DNA of 64,000 bases, from assembly GCF_037126465.1 (NCBI RefSeq), contig NC_088209.1:24805146-24869145 (forward strand), read 5' to 3'. This document shows positions 1-10,064 of the stretch, piece by piece (positions within the stretch are counted from its first letter, which is position 1; each line of letters starts with the position of its first letter). The position numbers and the translations under genes are program-made. The notes beneath the pieces were generated by a model that was given only the letters and a program-made list of their open reading frames with translations, did no database searches and had not been told where the DNA came from. Origin of the DNA: Ornithodoros turicata (lineage: Eukaryota; Arthropoda; Arachnida; Ixodida; Argasidae).

Positions 1-544
1 GACAAGGCTGAAAAGTGGAGGAATGAAATTGGCAGTCGCGAGACAGCGGTGAAAATCGAGCCACACACACCTTTCGAGTGTCGAGTCACGGGCGAGTACG
101 ATGAGCACTACGTTACGCTGGCACGGATTTCAATCATATCCATCCAATTGTTCTTAGCCGCCTTGGGTCTTGCGTGGTATTCCCCTGTTGGTATGTCCCC
201 GTCTCAGAACAATTTCTTTCCATCTGAATAGTACGATCGATGATGAAAATTGCAATACCGCGTGTTTAATATATGATGTGAAAGAGCAGCGCCGCTTACA
301 CGTGCAGGTTGAGGACACTCACTCTTTCGGTATCTGTTTCTCTAGGACCATTAACTCTGTAAACGCCACAAGTGTAAACAGTCGTTGTCAATGTAACGTT
401 GCGTGGCGCAAATTGTGATTGATGGTTATATTTGCTTACGTCAGCGAGGATACCGAAGGTTCTAGAGGTACGTCCAACGTGTTCCACAGGTTTTCCTAGA
501 AACTAGAATAGAGGAAGGCCGTTTCGAGCTGCCTTTGCATATTT
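1..544. other. Non-coding, no feature seen
   Basis: Short open frames are present but none shows a domain, codon pattern or splice context that supports a gene. I see no repeat copy that recurs elsewhere in the window. Probably intergenic or intronic. Confidence 0.5.
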
Positions 545-636
545 CGAGGAACGACATGGCGCAGAACACAACACGACACAACGCACAGGCTACTGTAGTG
601 TAGTGTTGTATGTGTTCCGCGCCATGTCGTCCCTCG
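545..636. repeat. Imperfect palindrome (hairpin, about 92 bp)
   Basis: The segment opens with CGAGGAACGACATGGCGC and closes with the near-complement GCGCCATGTCGTCCCTCG. The arms continue inward through GAACACA / TGTGTTC and an ACAC-rich stretch. Arms are about 40 bp with a few mismatches and a short central loop. It resembles the other foldback elements in this window, but no second copy is visible, so the family is unknown. Confidence 0.75.
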
Positions 637-834
637 ATAATAACCGACTCGCTCGCATCAGTGCTCTCTTGGTTGCATATTTGCTTTGAGTAGCGTTTGT
701 GAGGCTGTCGAGCTGAACCAATTTGTGCTTCGGCCAGTTTGGGAGGCATCACGAAACTTGGATAATCTCTGATAAAGTGGCGAGGAGGAAATACCCTAAC
801 AAAAGCGCGCAAGTTACAGCCGACCGAAACACAT

Positions 835-1390
835 CGAGCGGCATGGGCAAGTGGCTAAAAGCACACGTCCGTTGGTGGCAAGCTTTGTAGTCATGCTGAG
901 GACTGCAAGGTAGGTTCGAATACTACCACCGGCTGTGCTGGCTGAGGCTTTCCTTGAGTTTTCCGGAAGACTATTCAGACGGACGTCGGCGCAGTTCCCC
1001 CTGAAGTCGGCCCGCACTCTAAAAACAGAGCTTCACCGCGTAGCACGCTCCTAGCCGACCATCATGCCGAATGGCAACGTTCTCTCCCTCGATTTGATGA
1101 AAACGGGGGCGTACGCCACTTTTGTGGCGATTATGAACTGCATAATGCCACATATATGGCGTACGCCCCCCGTTTTCAGCAATTCAGGGGAAGGAACGAT
1201 GTCATTCGGGATGACGGTTGGCTATAGCAGCTTGCTATGGGGTGTAGTTCATTTTTAAGAGTGCGGGACGCATACTCACCCCCCCCCCTCGTCTTCAATA
1301 CCTTTCCGCTGCCTCCTCTCTGTCTGTTCACATCCGTACGCCGTTCATAGCCACAGTTGCTTCGCGGCGCTAACACGAAAGCAAAAAAGG
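835..1390 (+). mobile_element. tRNA-derived SINE (family B), split by a foldback MITE
   Basis: The left part (about 835-1014) holds a decayed tRNA-like head with a box-B-like GGTTCGAATAC, followed by CCGGCTGTGCTGGCTGAGG and the body ending in AAGTCGGCCCG. The body resumes at 1264 as CGGGACGCATACTCACCCC and runs to a tail with CAGTTGCTTCGCGGCGCTAACACG. Reading across the 1015-1263 insertion restores the order seen in the uninterrupted copy at 62.4-62.68 kb (minus strand). The 5' end is approximate. Known for the class: such SINEs are transcribed by RNA polymerase III from boxes A and B and moved by LINE enzymes. Confidence 0.8.
1015..1263. mobile_element. Foldback MITE, family A copy 1, inserted in a SINE
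   Basis: The ends are CACTCTAAAAACAGAG on the left and a decayed complement ending TTTTTAAGAGTG on the right. The interior is a long inverted repeat with arms around GAAAACGGGGGCGTACGCCA and TGGCGTACGCCCCCCGTTTTC. A CG dinucleotide flanks both ends, consistent with a 2-bp target duplication, and the flanking SINE sequence is contiguous across it. Further copies lie at 35929-36181 and 57885-58264. The CACT start and 2-bp duplication recall CACTA/EnSpm-type elements, but no transposase is present to test this. Confidence 0.85.
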
Positions 1391-3110
1391 AACACATCGA
1401 CGATATTCAACAACGATTTGTTTGCTTGTTTGTTTGTTTGTAAGAAGAAGAAAAAAAGAGAGAGGAGAAACTGAACTCGTCTCCCGACTTGTTCTGCTAC
1501 TCCTAACATAAATTCTCACCCCCTCCCCCCACCCCCAAAGTCTACTTCTCAGTCGCTCTACTCAACGATTTCTCTAACAACAGGCTTTAGCGTTCTCGTT
1601 ATTATTAGGCACCCAATGTTTTCCCACATCAAAATGGTTCACACGAACGAGCGACAACCCTCGAAGCAGCATCCGTCCCTCTCCGGTATCACCCAAGACG
1701 CGCACCGGAAAAGTGCGAGAATTACACCGCCTTCGACTAAACGGGCCTCCTGTTCTTCTGTCAAAACAAACTCCCATTGCGTGAGATCAGCCGACGACGA
1801 CGACCCCCGCAGGGCAGCGGCATTCGAGGCGCGAGTAGAAAACTACTATCAAACAGACGCGGCTCTGCTACTTGTACACAGCTACCCGTCGTGAACACCT
1901 GTTGTTATGAGCTGTAATGGGGGTCCTTCGTTGCCCCAAGTCGCTGACCCTTTCGTTTCCTTACCCTTTATCATCCCTGTACACCGCTTCCGACGGCAAA
2001 CGTATTCAACTTCGGAGCAGCGGCGGCATTCGCCCATTTCGTAGCTTTTCGCTCTATTTTTGATACGTTTTCCTGTATGCTGGTAGTATTAATGCGATAT
2101 CCGCTGGCCGGCGCTCGCGATCGTAATTCCTAGTGGGCCGTTTATTCGGGTTTGTTTTCCACGTAATAGCTGCGTTTCGAAATCTCGCGAAGAAGTCTGT
2201 TTCATCGGTTTCCGTTTAGGTTGCGTGTGCAAATTTGTGGGTTGTGGTGTCTCGATGACACCTCGTGGAGCGATACGCCCAAGTTCAGTGCTGGGTGAGA
2301 GGTTGTTCGCCGCCGCAAGCACGTGCAAAGATTTCTAGCATGTATATTGCAGTGGTTTCTTACTGGCAGCGACTTGATATGGTCATCGTATACATATCTG
2401 TGAAATACTGACATCATCATTCATAATTTAATTGATGTGCAATAATGAGTGGTCGTATTACGTGTCGCCTAGCCATGATGTACGGGTTTATATCAAAGAC
2501 TTACAAGCGAAGAATATAAGGTTACAGAAAATTAATGAACATATCGCCTATTCTGGTGAGAAGCAGAATCGGGTTTCGCGTCGTCTTGCAGATTCCACGG
2601 CACACTATACCCCGCAGACCTGCCTCTTCAGCCACTACGTCACACACTGCATGGTATCGCTTGTGGCAAAGTCACCGTTTTGTCCTGGTCACGCCTCATA
2701 GGCAATATGATACTGGAGCATGCCAGCAAACCATGTATGGAAACAAAAACGATCACGTGTACGATTTTAAAAACTTCGGCCATCATGTGTGTAGCAGTGC
2801 GTAAGGTGGCCATATTAGCTCCAGGCAATTGGGCACGGACCGCTTTTGCCTTACTTTGTTCTCACTTAGTTGGTTGTTTGGGAACATTTCGCACATTTAC
2901 ACCTGCATTGGTATATGCACACTATAGAAACTCGTATCCGTGGTAAATTTTTAAGCGGCTTCAACGTGAAAAATGGCTTATATCAAGTTGAAAGAATGAG
3001 GTTCGGACGTTAGAGTAGCATCCTCCAGCAAATATTCAAATATTATGCTCGATGCAGATATTGGCTATGTATCCAGACGAGAATATCCACTAAAGCAGTA
3101 ATAATTGAAC
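1391..3110. other. Non-coding stretch with simple repeats
   Basis: Contains a TTTG run near 1418-1440, a purine run near 1443-1470 and a C-rich run near 1518-1537. The open frames here (for example 1616-1894) show no domain and no repeat relationship that I can see. Nothing else is supported. Confidence 0.5.
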
Positions 3111-3306
3111 TACAGTCAAACTCCTTTACAACGAAACTCAGGGGACAGCAAAAAAAAAAAAAAAAAAAAAAAGTCGCAGTAAAGGTATTTTTGTTAAAAA
3201 GGATGTCTATTATTGGGCCTATAGGCTCCAGCGGGACCGCAAAAAAAAATTCGCTGTAGTGGTATTTTCGTTAAAAAGGTGTTCGCTATAAAGGAGTTTG
3301 ACTGTA
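3111..3306. mobile_element. MITE with TACAGTCAAACTCC ends (Tc1/mariner-like)
   Basis: The left end TACAGTCAAACTCCTTTACA and the right end TATAAAGGAGTTTGACTGTA are inverted repeats, and the outer TA on each side is the target duplication expected for Tc1/mariner-type transposition. The interior is itself inverted (GTTAAAAAGGATGTC / GTTAAAAAGGTGTTC) and holds a 22-A run near 3152-3173. It is 196 bp with no coding capacity, so it would be mobilised only in trans. Confidence 0.85.
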
Positions 3307-5477
3307 TTGGAATTCGTCCTTTAAACACTGGAGCGAAAGAAACATCGCCATGAATTTAACTGAAATCTCGCCCGCCATTCTATGTATCCCTTCCCTTCCC
3401 CTGTCCTCCTCGACTCCATTCCCCTCTCCCTCTGCATCGCGCCACATGCCATAGGCATAACTACACAAATACCTACCGATCACGTGATGCGACCCTTGCG
3501 AACGGCAGTAACGAAATCTAAAAGATCGTGTATCTCGAATATCGAACGCGAGCCCATGCACAGGTTGACCCAACTGTCTGTCACTGTGCAACTCGGGGAC
3601 CCACCGCGCAGTAGCCGAACCACTCCGCGTGCCGGCGCCGCTTTTACCTTCTACTCCGTGCCGTTCTTTCTTTTATTCTTCAAACCTGTATATCGCAGCA
3701 GACGGGCAAATCGCTCCCAGACGACAGCACATATCCACTGCGGGGTTGCATCACCGCGCCGCTTACATGTGAAACACGCCTTATTTCCATTCTTCATTGC
3801 ACTCGGTTCTCTCGACTGCGTGCCCTGTTCACGTGGCTTGTCGAAACGGGAAGAACTGTCGAGGAGGGACGCAGTTACCGAGAGGTCCTTCTGGCTATAG
3901 CATTCGCTCGTCGTGCACGGAACGGGTGTCGGCCCGTATACGGTATCTTGAGATCGGCAGAAGGAACTATTGACAGTTCCCACAAAAAAAGTCGTTATAG
4001 GACGACAAGGGTACTTTACGCTACCGCAAGGGTACTCTGGCGGTGCGGGTGCTAGGGCCCTCCAGGTGAATGGGAGCGGAATATGATTCTTGGGGTGGCC
4101 TTTTGAAGATCTGTATACGATGGCGTTCTCCGTTAAGAGGGCATGGTTGTGCACAGGAAGGGAATAAGTGCTGTTATAGAAACTAGCCCGCATATGGAAG
4201 AGTTTCAATGGATGATGGCTTCACGTGAAATCTGTATCGTATTAAGACGCCCATTTTTATTTCTTTTCCTTTCCTCTTCCTTTCTTGTTTTTTTTTTCTT
4301 AATAAACATATACCCCCCCCCCCCCCCGTATCGTATTAGTATCATTGACGATGAAGTTGCTGTGACGAAGAGGGAAATGTCAAACCGCGAACGGTAGTGA
4401 TTGCCTGACAGTGTTTGCGGCATGCTGAAATGCTATAACCACCGCAGTAATTAACAATAAAAAAGAAAGGAGAAAAGACATTAAACGATTTCACAAACCA
4501 CTAAAAGGCTTTCAATAAAAATCCACAAACCACCGCATTTAAACGCGTTTGGCAATGAGTAAAGACGCAAACATTTTCATTTTCTCGCTCCTTCTGAAAT
4601 TGTAACATGAGTAGTAACACGATTGAATAGCGTCACGGTTCGAATACTTGCAGACGATTGCAATATAGTACGCCTATTTTGCAGAGGGCAGATGTGCCTC
4701 CTAGAACAGTGCCACTGCCAAACCGCACTACTACCAGAGGTCACTCAAGAGCTACAGCCACAGAGGTGTATCTCCGCCAGCGGTAATGTAGTCCGCGCAT
4801 TGAGACGAGAGTAGGGCCGTGGAGTGGGGCATACAAGAAGGTGGAGAACGTCATGCAATCGGGGAAGCCAATCCTCATGTTTTGTTAGCTTGAATATTTT
4901 ACGTATTTGCTATGAACGCATGCTAATGTGCCCTAAGTATATACGTCGGCTACGAAGAGTGTTTTCGCAACATGACCACTGTACAAGCAACAGTTTGAAT
5001 CATGCAGGCGCACTACGTTGTGCGATTCGAAGGCGTTATGCACCTGCCTAAGCCCATCACAGACTTGTTACACGACTTGTGGGCGGGCTTCACCTGCAGG
5101 AGTTTGTCTGTCCGGGAGTGTATATAGCGCAGTAACCGTGCACTCACACCAGCGACCCTCCCAACGGAATATTCTAGTGGAAGAAGAGAGAGAGAGAAAG
5201 AAATGTTCGCAGGGCAGATAAGTTACGTCGCGCATTATGTTGCGCATTCGCGCGGTGCCAGAATATCGAAAGTGGCACACCGCGAGCTTAGCAGACGACA
5301 CCGTCGGCGTCTTTTCCTGTCTGCTACGGGACACCTCGTGACCGCGCCGCAGGATGTTCCCGTCGTTTAGCAGTGCACGAAAAGACGTGACGTTGAGCGC
5401 TCACGCTTACGTAGCAGCGGAAAACTATGACGTTTCTTCGAATACACGGCACAAAGAGCGAACGTTCTTCGACTCAC
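3307..5477. other. Non-coding stretch; pyrimidine tract and C-run
   Basis: A pyrimidine-rich tract with CTTAATAAACATATA (about 4255-4311) leads into a run of 15 or more C (4313-4327). This resembles the 3' tail of the LINE family seen at 23.1 and 46.0 kb, but no coding part is present. Frames of 172 and 185 codons on opposite strands overlap each other at 3382-4208 and show no domain; I regard them as chance. Confidence 0.45.
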
Positions 5478-5728
5478 GTTTCTTCTTGGGCTCCTGGTCT
5501 TGAGTTTGATTGATTCCCTGCGTGTTGGTGTGGTGGAGTTCCAACATGGCGTTAATCTGGCTGGAACCAACGGCGGCGGCGTAGATATCATCCTGCATGG
5601 AGCCCGTGCCGTACGATCCCACTTGACCTCCAGGGTCGGCGTACATCATGTCCGAGTCACGGAACTCCAAAACACCAGGTTCTTGTAGCAGCTTCATCTT
5701 CATGTCATTGTAGTTACTTGGCGATGAC
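5478..5728 (-). CDS. Internal coding exon of an unidentified gene
   Basis: On the minus strand an acceptor (TTTGTTGTTCCAG) precedes the frame and a consensus donor (GTGAGT) ends it, giving a 251-bp exon with a phase-2 intron before it and a phase-1 intron after it. The roughly 83 codons contain no stop. The product is hydrophilic and acidic, rich in S, Q, D, G and M, with stretches such as NYNDMKMKLLQEPGVLEFRD and GSYGTGSMQDDIYAAAVGSS, and ends in a basic EPKKK cluster at the donor. It has no membrane segment. It looks like a linker or regulatory part of a nuclear or cytoplasmic protein; the KKK cluster could be a nuclear signal, which is inference. I do not recognise the family. No neighbouring exon is evident within this window. 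Confidence 0.65.
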
Positions 5729-5914
5729 CTGGAACAACAAATGGCCAAAGATAATGTGAAAACGGATTAGCCACAATGCCCATAATGCATAGCGGTACTT
5801 AGAGCTCATCAACCGCTTAAGCTTAAATGTTGCTCTTCTTTACCGAATTTGACATTACAAAAATGAGAAGGATCACCGTGCCCATACTCTATCGTAGTCC
5901 AGCATCAAACAGCA

Positions 5915-5955
5915 AATCAATCAATCAATTAATCAGTCAATCAACCAATCAATGA
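5915..5955. repeat. AATC-type tetranucleotide repeat
   Basis: Tandem CAAT/AATC units with a few substitutions. Such TGATTGAT-type arrays often mark the 3' tails of LINEs or SINEs, but no body is recognisable next to it. Confidence 0.7.
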
Positions 5956-6029
5956 AATTTAGAGCTACTACTCGATGTGATACCTTTTTTCTGATGTGGT
6001 ATAGCGACAGAGTTTTAAGAGTATGAGTT

Positions 6030-6115
6030 TACCCGCACCACCCGCGGATGCTTTGCGGGTACACCCGCATTTTACATGCAACCCGCGGGGTCACTAACTT
6101 TCTACCCGCACCGCG
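6030..6115. repeat. Cluster of ACCCGC / GCGGGT motifs
   Basis: At least seven ACCCGC or inverted GCGGGT units occur within about 85 bp, irregularly spaced and in both orientations (TACCCGCACCACCCGCGG, GCGGGTACACCCGC, AACCCGCGGGG, TACCCGCACCGCG). It is a degenerate minisatellite or motif cluster without coding potential. Confidence 0.6.
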
Positions 6116-6133
6116 CTTGCCGATAATCGGTCA

Positions 6134-6243
6134 TTGAAGTGGGAAGCATTACCTTGAACTTGAGGGGAACGAAGTGGACAGGAGGATCACCAGAAGGCCC
6201 TACTTCGTTCCCCTCAAGCTCAAAGTGATACCTCCCACTTCAA
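6134..6243. repeat. Foldback palindrome (110 bp)
   Basis: The left arm begins TTGAAGTGGGAAGCATTACC and the right arm ends with the complement GATACCTCCCACTTCAA. The central parts TGAGGGGAACGAAGT and ACTTCGTTCCCCTCA pair exactly. Arms are about 45 bp. No other copy is visible. Confidence 0.8.
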
Positions 6244-7180
6244 CGTTACACCAGCTCGATTGTGTACTTCTCCTTTCTTCAATCAGTTATTATCTAGCCA
6301 GTGTGTGTGCCCATCGTGCATATCATGGGGGACAAGGGAGTGCTCTGCAAGTTGCGTGAAGATATGTGTTGCAAACACTGGTGCGGAGTCAAGTCTCCCA
6401 ACCAGGATCACCCTTTCCTTTGCACCCATTCCGTGCGGTTTCTGCACTAAACGCAATTTTGCTCCTTGCAAACTTCAAATCTGTACTTCCGGCTCGAATA
6501 CCGTATCCTATTCAATTTGATCTCAAAACCAGAAGGCGCCCTCCCACACGAAGGAACGCAATTTGATAAAATTACTACCAAGTGGATCTACGTATGCGGT
6601 TAGGCGAATCCATCGTTGAACTGCGCAATTTTCAAAAAAGGAAAAATAAAAAAATTCCGTTGCCGGGGTGCCATGCAAGAAGCAGGATGCCGAAAATCGC
6701 CGATCTAGCATTTTCCCTCCGAGCTCTCAAAGTTTGTGGTCGTGACGAAAGCCCACAGCAGCCACAAAGCAGCGAGAGTGGATCGTGATCTTTTTAGCGT
6801 CTCGCCCAGTACCACGTTTGGCGCCGAAATCGGAAAAGATTGAACTTTTTTTTTGTTTTTTTCGCGATGCCGATGCCACCCTGAGCTTAGATCGCACCCC
6901 ATACGACGTCAGTGATGATAATGGAGCGGCTCTGTAACTGCGAGCGGTCAATAAGAGGGATTGAACTGTGAATTGAAGTGTGTACCTCTCTCTCTCTCTC
7001 TACGTGACTGAGTTAGGTGCGAATGTCTTCAATGGAGATGAGTAAGCAAGGTGTGTAAGTAATGCAGGGAGTGAGGCTTCGTGTGAAAGGAGACTGAGGA
7101 TCCGGCATGTAGCTATCCGTGTGCCACAATGAGGGCGGAATCGAAAGAGAGGCGAAATAGAACTGCAGGAAGTCGTGGTC
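6244..7180. other. Non-coding stretch
   Basis: Only a short CT repeat (near 6987-7000) and A/T runs stand out. No coding, RNA or mobile feature can be supported. Confidence 0.5.
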
Positions 7181-7419
7181 GGGTCCCGTCGTGGGCAAGG
7201 TACTAAAGAAATTAATTGAATTACAGTTACCCTTTTTGAAATGTATTTAGTTACAGCTCCAGCTACCACACTGAAGTCACATTACAGTTACATTTTAAAG
7301 AAGCAGAATATGTGGAACTCAAATAATGTAGCCATTGTACTGTTCAAGCGTGGCTGTACCGCGTTATCAGCAGAGGACTTCCTATGGGCCAGTCAAAAGG
7401 CCATGGGAGTTAGCCTAAG

Positions 7420-7560
7420 GCCATCCCTGCGGCGCACAGTTCATTTGGAAGTCGGCCCAGGACGCACATTCCCCCAGAGCGTTAGTCGTGACGTTGCACA
7501 CCTCGGTGATGCCGATAACGGCGAGCTCTTTCAGCAGTTCCACCACCAGCGATAAGGTCA
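7420..7560 (+). mobile_element. SINE family B fragment
   Basis: AAGTCGGCCCAGGACGCACATTCCCCC matches in shorter pieces the body junction of the family-B SINEs at 13.0 and 62.5 kb, followed by a CCACCACCAGCGATAAGGTC region that resembles the 13-kb copy. The tRNA head is missing. Confidence 0.55.
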
Positions 7561-7702
7561 TCCTGACCGCGTATGAGATGGCAAAATTCGTGGAATTCCT
7601 GGTTGGAGAAAACGGCAGGGCATTTGAAGCCTGGACGAAATGACGCCATATAGAGAACTGACGCCTGGAAAGTATTTTCAATACCTGAGTAACTTAGTCA
7701 CA

Positions 7703-7866
7703 CACTCTAAGAAAAAAAGGTAGAATTTCCTACCCAAGCTGGTAGAACGACAGTTTTTACTCTGCAGTTATACCAAAAAGGTAAAATTGGTTTGAGTAGA
7801 AATGTGGTTGCCATACATCTCTACCGAGATGGGTATAGAAAATTCTACCTTTCTTTCCTTAGAGTG
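7703..7866. mobile_element. MITE with CACTCTAAG ends
   Basis: The left end CACTCTAAGAAAAAAAGGTA and the right end TACCTTTCTTTCCTTAGAGTG are inverted repeats and a CA dinucleotide flanks both sides, giving a 2-bp target duplication. It is 164 bp with an inverted interior (GGTAGAATTTCCTACC, AAAATTCTACC). The CACTCTAA start links it to family A at 1015. Confidence 0.8.
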
Positions 7867-7977
7867 CAGTTACATTTTGCAGTTACTTTAACCAAAAGCG
7901 GTAACTAGTTACACTTAGATGTTACTTTTGTGGAAAAGTGACTGTAAGCTACAAGTTGCTTAGTGGCTCCAGTACTG

Positions 7978-9075
7978 GACGAATCAATGAATCAATGAGA
8001 TTTTAATTCAAAAAATACTGTGCGTCTCGTTGTGTCGTGACACTGTCACAACGAAATACACGGTATCTTGTCACGCGATTGTTTCGCTGTGACTTTGACA
8101 AACCATGTGACAAATATGTTGCACGCGATGGTCTGCCATTTTCTCTTTCGTTTCTTTTTTCCCATTAATTATCACCTTACTTGGTTTATTTAATCACTAA
8201 CTGGATTTGAACTGTCATTTAACTGGAGTTGCCGTGCAGCTTTCTTCGTGAGCTCCACAGACTCCATTTTATTTTTCCGCGCACCAAGCCATCATGCGAT
8301 CGTTTCCTCAGTTATCGTTTGAACACTTTGCAGGATTCTCCATTTTCGCCAGTTATTTCAGGAATTAGGGAAAGGTCGAGAGCTATTGAAATCTCTCGTT
8401 TTCGTCATTTCGAAATCATTCCATCGCTATAGGAGCACCTAAGAAGTGCCACAAAATATGAAGTACCTAACTTCTCTAAGCTTCGTTGGCAAGCGCTGCC
8501 TATGCGTTTCTACTTATTCATTTTTGTTGATTTTTTAGCCAATTACCCTATTCTTACGGGATAACCCTGATTTAAGAGTGTACGCCCCACCGATTACCAG
8601 CGCATTATTTGACTTGTTTATATTTCCCTCGCCACTGCTGAGCTTCAAAGCCGAACCCGTTCTCCATTTTTCTATTCCGAGCTCGTCTCTGACCTGAGCC
8701 AGTCATCATTACTGACCCCTCGCCATCACGCGTTCGCAATTAATCGCACCTTCCTCGCTTGCCGGGGTATTCTAGGCGATTACTGCCTATGACGTCGCGC
8801 GGGTGCCCACCAATGAGGTCTCGTGGCTGCCGGCGGGGGCGTTAAGACAACAAATATTCGCGGCCTTCTCCGCTATTGACTCCCCTTAGCAACAGAACCC
8901 TCATTGGCTGGGCCTTCTTTCCTGCACAAAATTAGCCGGCCTTTCTCGCTTCGCACGGCCAGCAGCGAATGCATGTCACCTCCTGCCGCTTGCATTCTTG
9001 TTTTTGATTTCTTTTTTGCATGGGAGGTGCGACGTGTTCGGCTAAAAAAGCACCGACTAAACGATGTCTGGGGAG
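7978..9075. other. Non-coding stretch
   Basis: An AATCAATGAATCAATGAG motif at 7981-8000 may be a retroelement tail. I see nothing else that recurs or codes. Confidence 0.45.
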
Positions 9076-9575
9076 TACACACGCACGCACGCACGCACAG
9101 ACAAAAGAAAAAGAAATAAACAAAAACGACCAGAGGACGAATTCGTTATGACGGAATGGCCGTATAGCCATAGCTGTAGTCATAGCTGTAGTATAGACGA
9201 AACGTTTCCTAAAACTATGGTATCCGCCATCTTGCCCTCGCTGGGCTGCCACCCGCTGCATTTCAAGGAGAACGCTATATGCGTTGCGGAGAGTTTTGAA
9301 CGCGTGCTACACTCCGCACTCCACGTAGTCGAAAACTGCGGAGTTTAAACCCACGACCCCTGCCAAACACGGCAGCAACGAACGAAACAAAACCCACCTG
9401 TTGCCGAGGGTACGGAAACACATTTCGAGGGCAGGCTAGAAAGGTCTTTCTCGGTTTGCCCTCTGCAGCAGGTGGCTGCGGACACCATGGTTTTAGGAAA
9501 AGTTTCGTCTATACTACAGCTATGGCTACAGCCATTCCGTCACAACGAATTCGCTGTCTGCTCGTTTTTTCTCTG
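9076..9575. repeat. Large foldback element with a CACG microsatellite at its left edge
   Basis: A (CACG)n run lies at 9078-9098. The left arm (about 9120-9232) carries GACGAATTCGTTATGACGGA, CATAGCTGTAGTATAGACGA and TTTCCTAAAACTATGGT. The right arm (about 9474-9575) carries their complements in reverse order (ACCATGGTTTTAGGAAAAG, TCGTCTATACTACAGCTATG, TCCGTCACAACGAATTCG). The roughly 240-bp loop has no coding signal. Confidence 0.75.
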
Positions 9576-9802
9576 GGATATGGCTCTGGACTCGGATGCA
9601 ACTGTCATCAAAAGGACATGTCATCACCAGGAAAGGACACGATCACAAATCTAGTCTTCTTCTCCCTCTCTTTTTTTTTACATCAACATTCACTTCATTG
9701 AAAATCCTCCTCCTCCTCCCTGTAAACTATGTGTGGGAAAAATTTATTCAGTGTGTATTGTCACCAAGCAGGAGAGCAGTGGCCGAATCACCCAGTAATG
9801 GT

Positions 9803-10047
9803 ACCGTGATGTTCCACGTAAGGTTTGTCTGCGCAGTGTGGCGACATGTTGCACATGCCGCAGGGTAGGACTGCGGATAATTTGGACCACCTGCGGTTCT
9901 TTCGACGTGCGCCGGAAATCTCCGACACACGGTGCTGGAAGCAATGTTTACCTCTCCCACATTACTACCGCCCCTCGACCGGGATCGAACCCGCGATCTT
10001 GAGCTCAGCAAGCCAGCACGTTACCGACTGAGCTACCGAGGACGGCC
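9803..10047 (-). mobile_element. tRNA-derived SINE with 17-bp target duplications
   Basis: Read on the minus strand, the head has box A TAGCTCAGTCGG and box B GGTTCGATCCC with a matching acceptor stem (CCGTCCTCG / CGAGGGGCGG). The body holds AAAGAACCGCAGGTGG, shared with the SINE at 28 kb. Direct repeats AATCACCCAGTAATGGT (9786-9802) and AATCACCCAGTGATGGT (10048-10064) flank it with one mismatch. The length of 245 bp is normal for the class. This is not a functional tRNA gene, because the tRNA part continues into the SINE body. Confidence 0.9.
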
Positions 10048-10064
10048 AATCACCCAGTGATGGT

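Larger units (their letters stand above)
7187..7977. mobile_element. Decayed hAT-like element with GTTAC-rich arms
   Basis: The left end CGTCGTGGGCAAGGTACTAA and the right end (read in complement) CAGTACTGGAGCCACTAAGC are related, as expected for terminal inverted repeats of the CAGTNCTGGGC hAT type. Subterminal DNA on both sides is rich in TACAGTTAC/GTAACT units. No 8-bp target duplication survives. Inside lie a SINE fragment (about 7420-7560) and a MITE (7703-7866), so this is the oldest layer of a three-element nest. Confidence 0.5.

Noticed and set aside
3382..4208. Overlapping open frames of 172 (plus) and 185 (minus) codons
   Set aside because: They overlap on opposite strands and show no domain, no splice context and mixed composition; chance frames are expected at this base composition.
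9960..10047. tRNA gene on the minus strand
   Set aside because: Boxes A and B and a stem are present, but the unit continues into a SINE body and is flanked by 17-bp target duplications.
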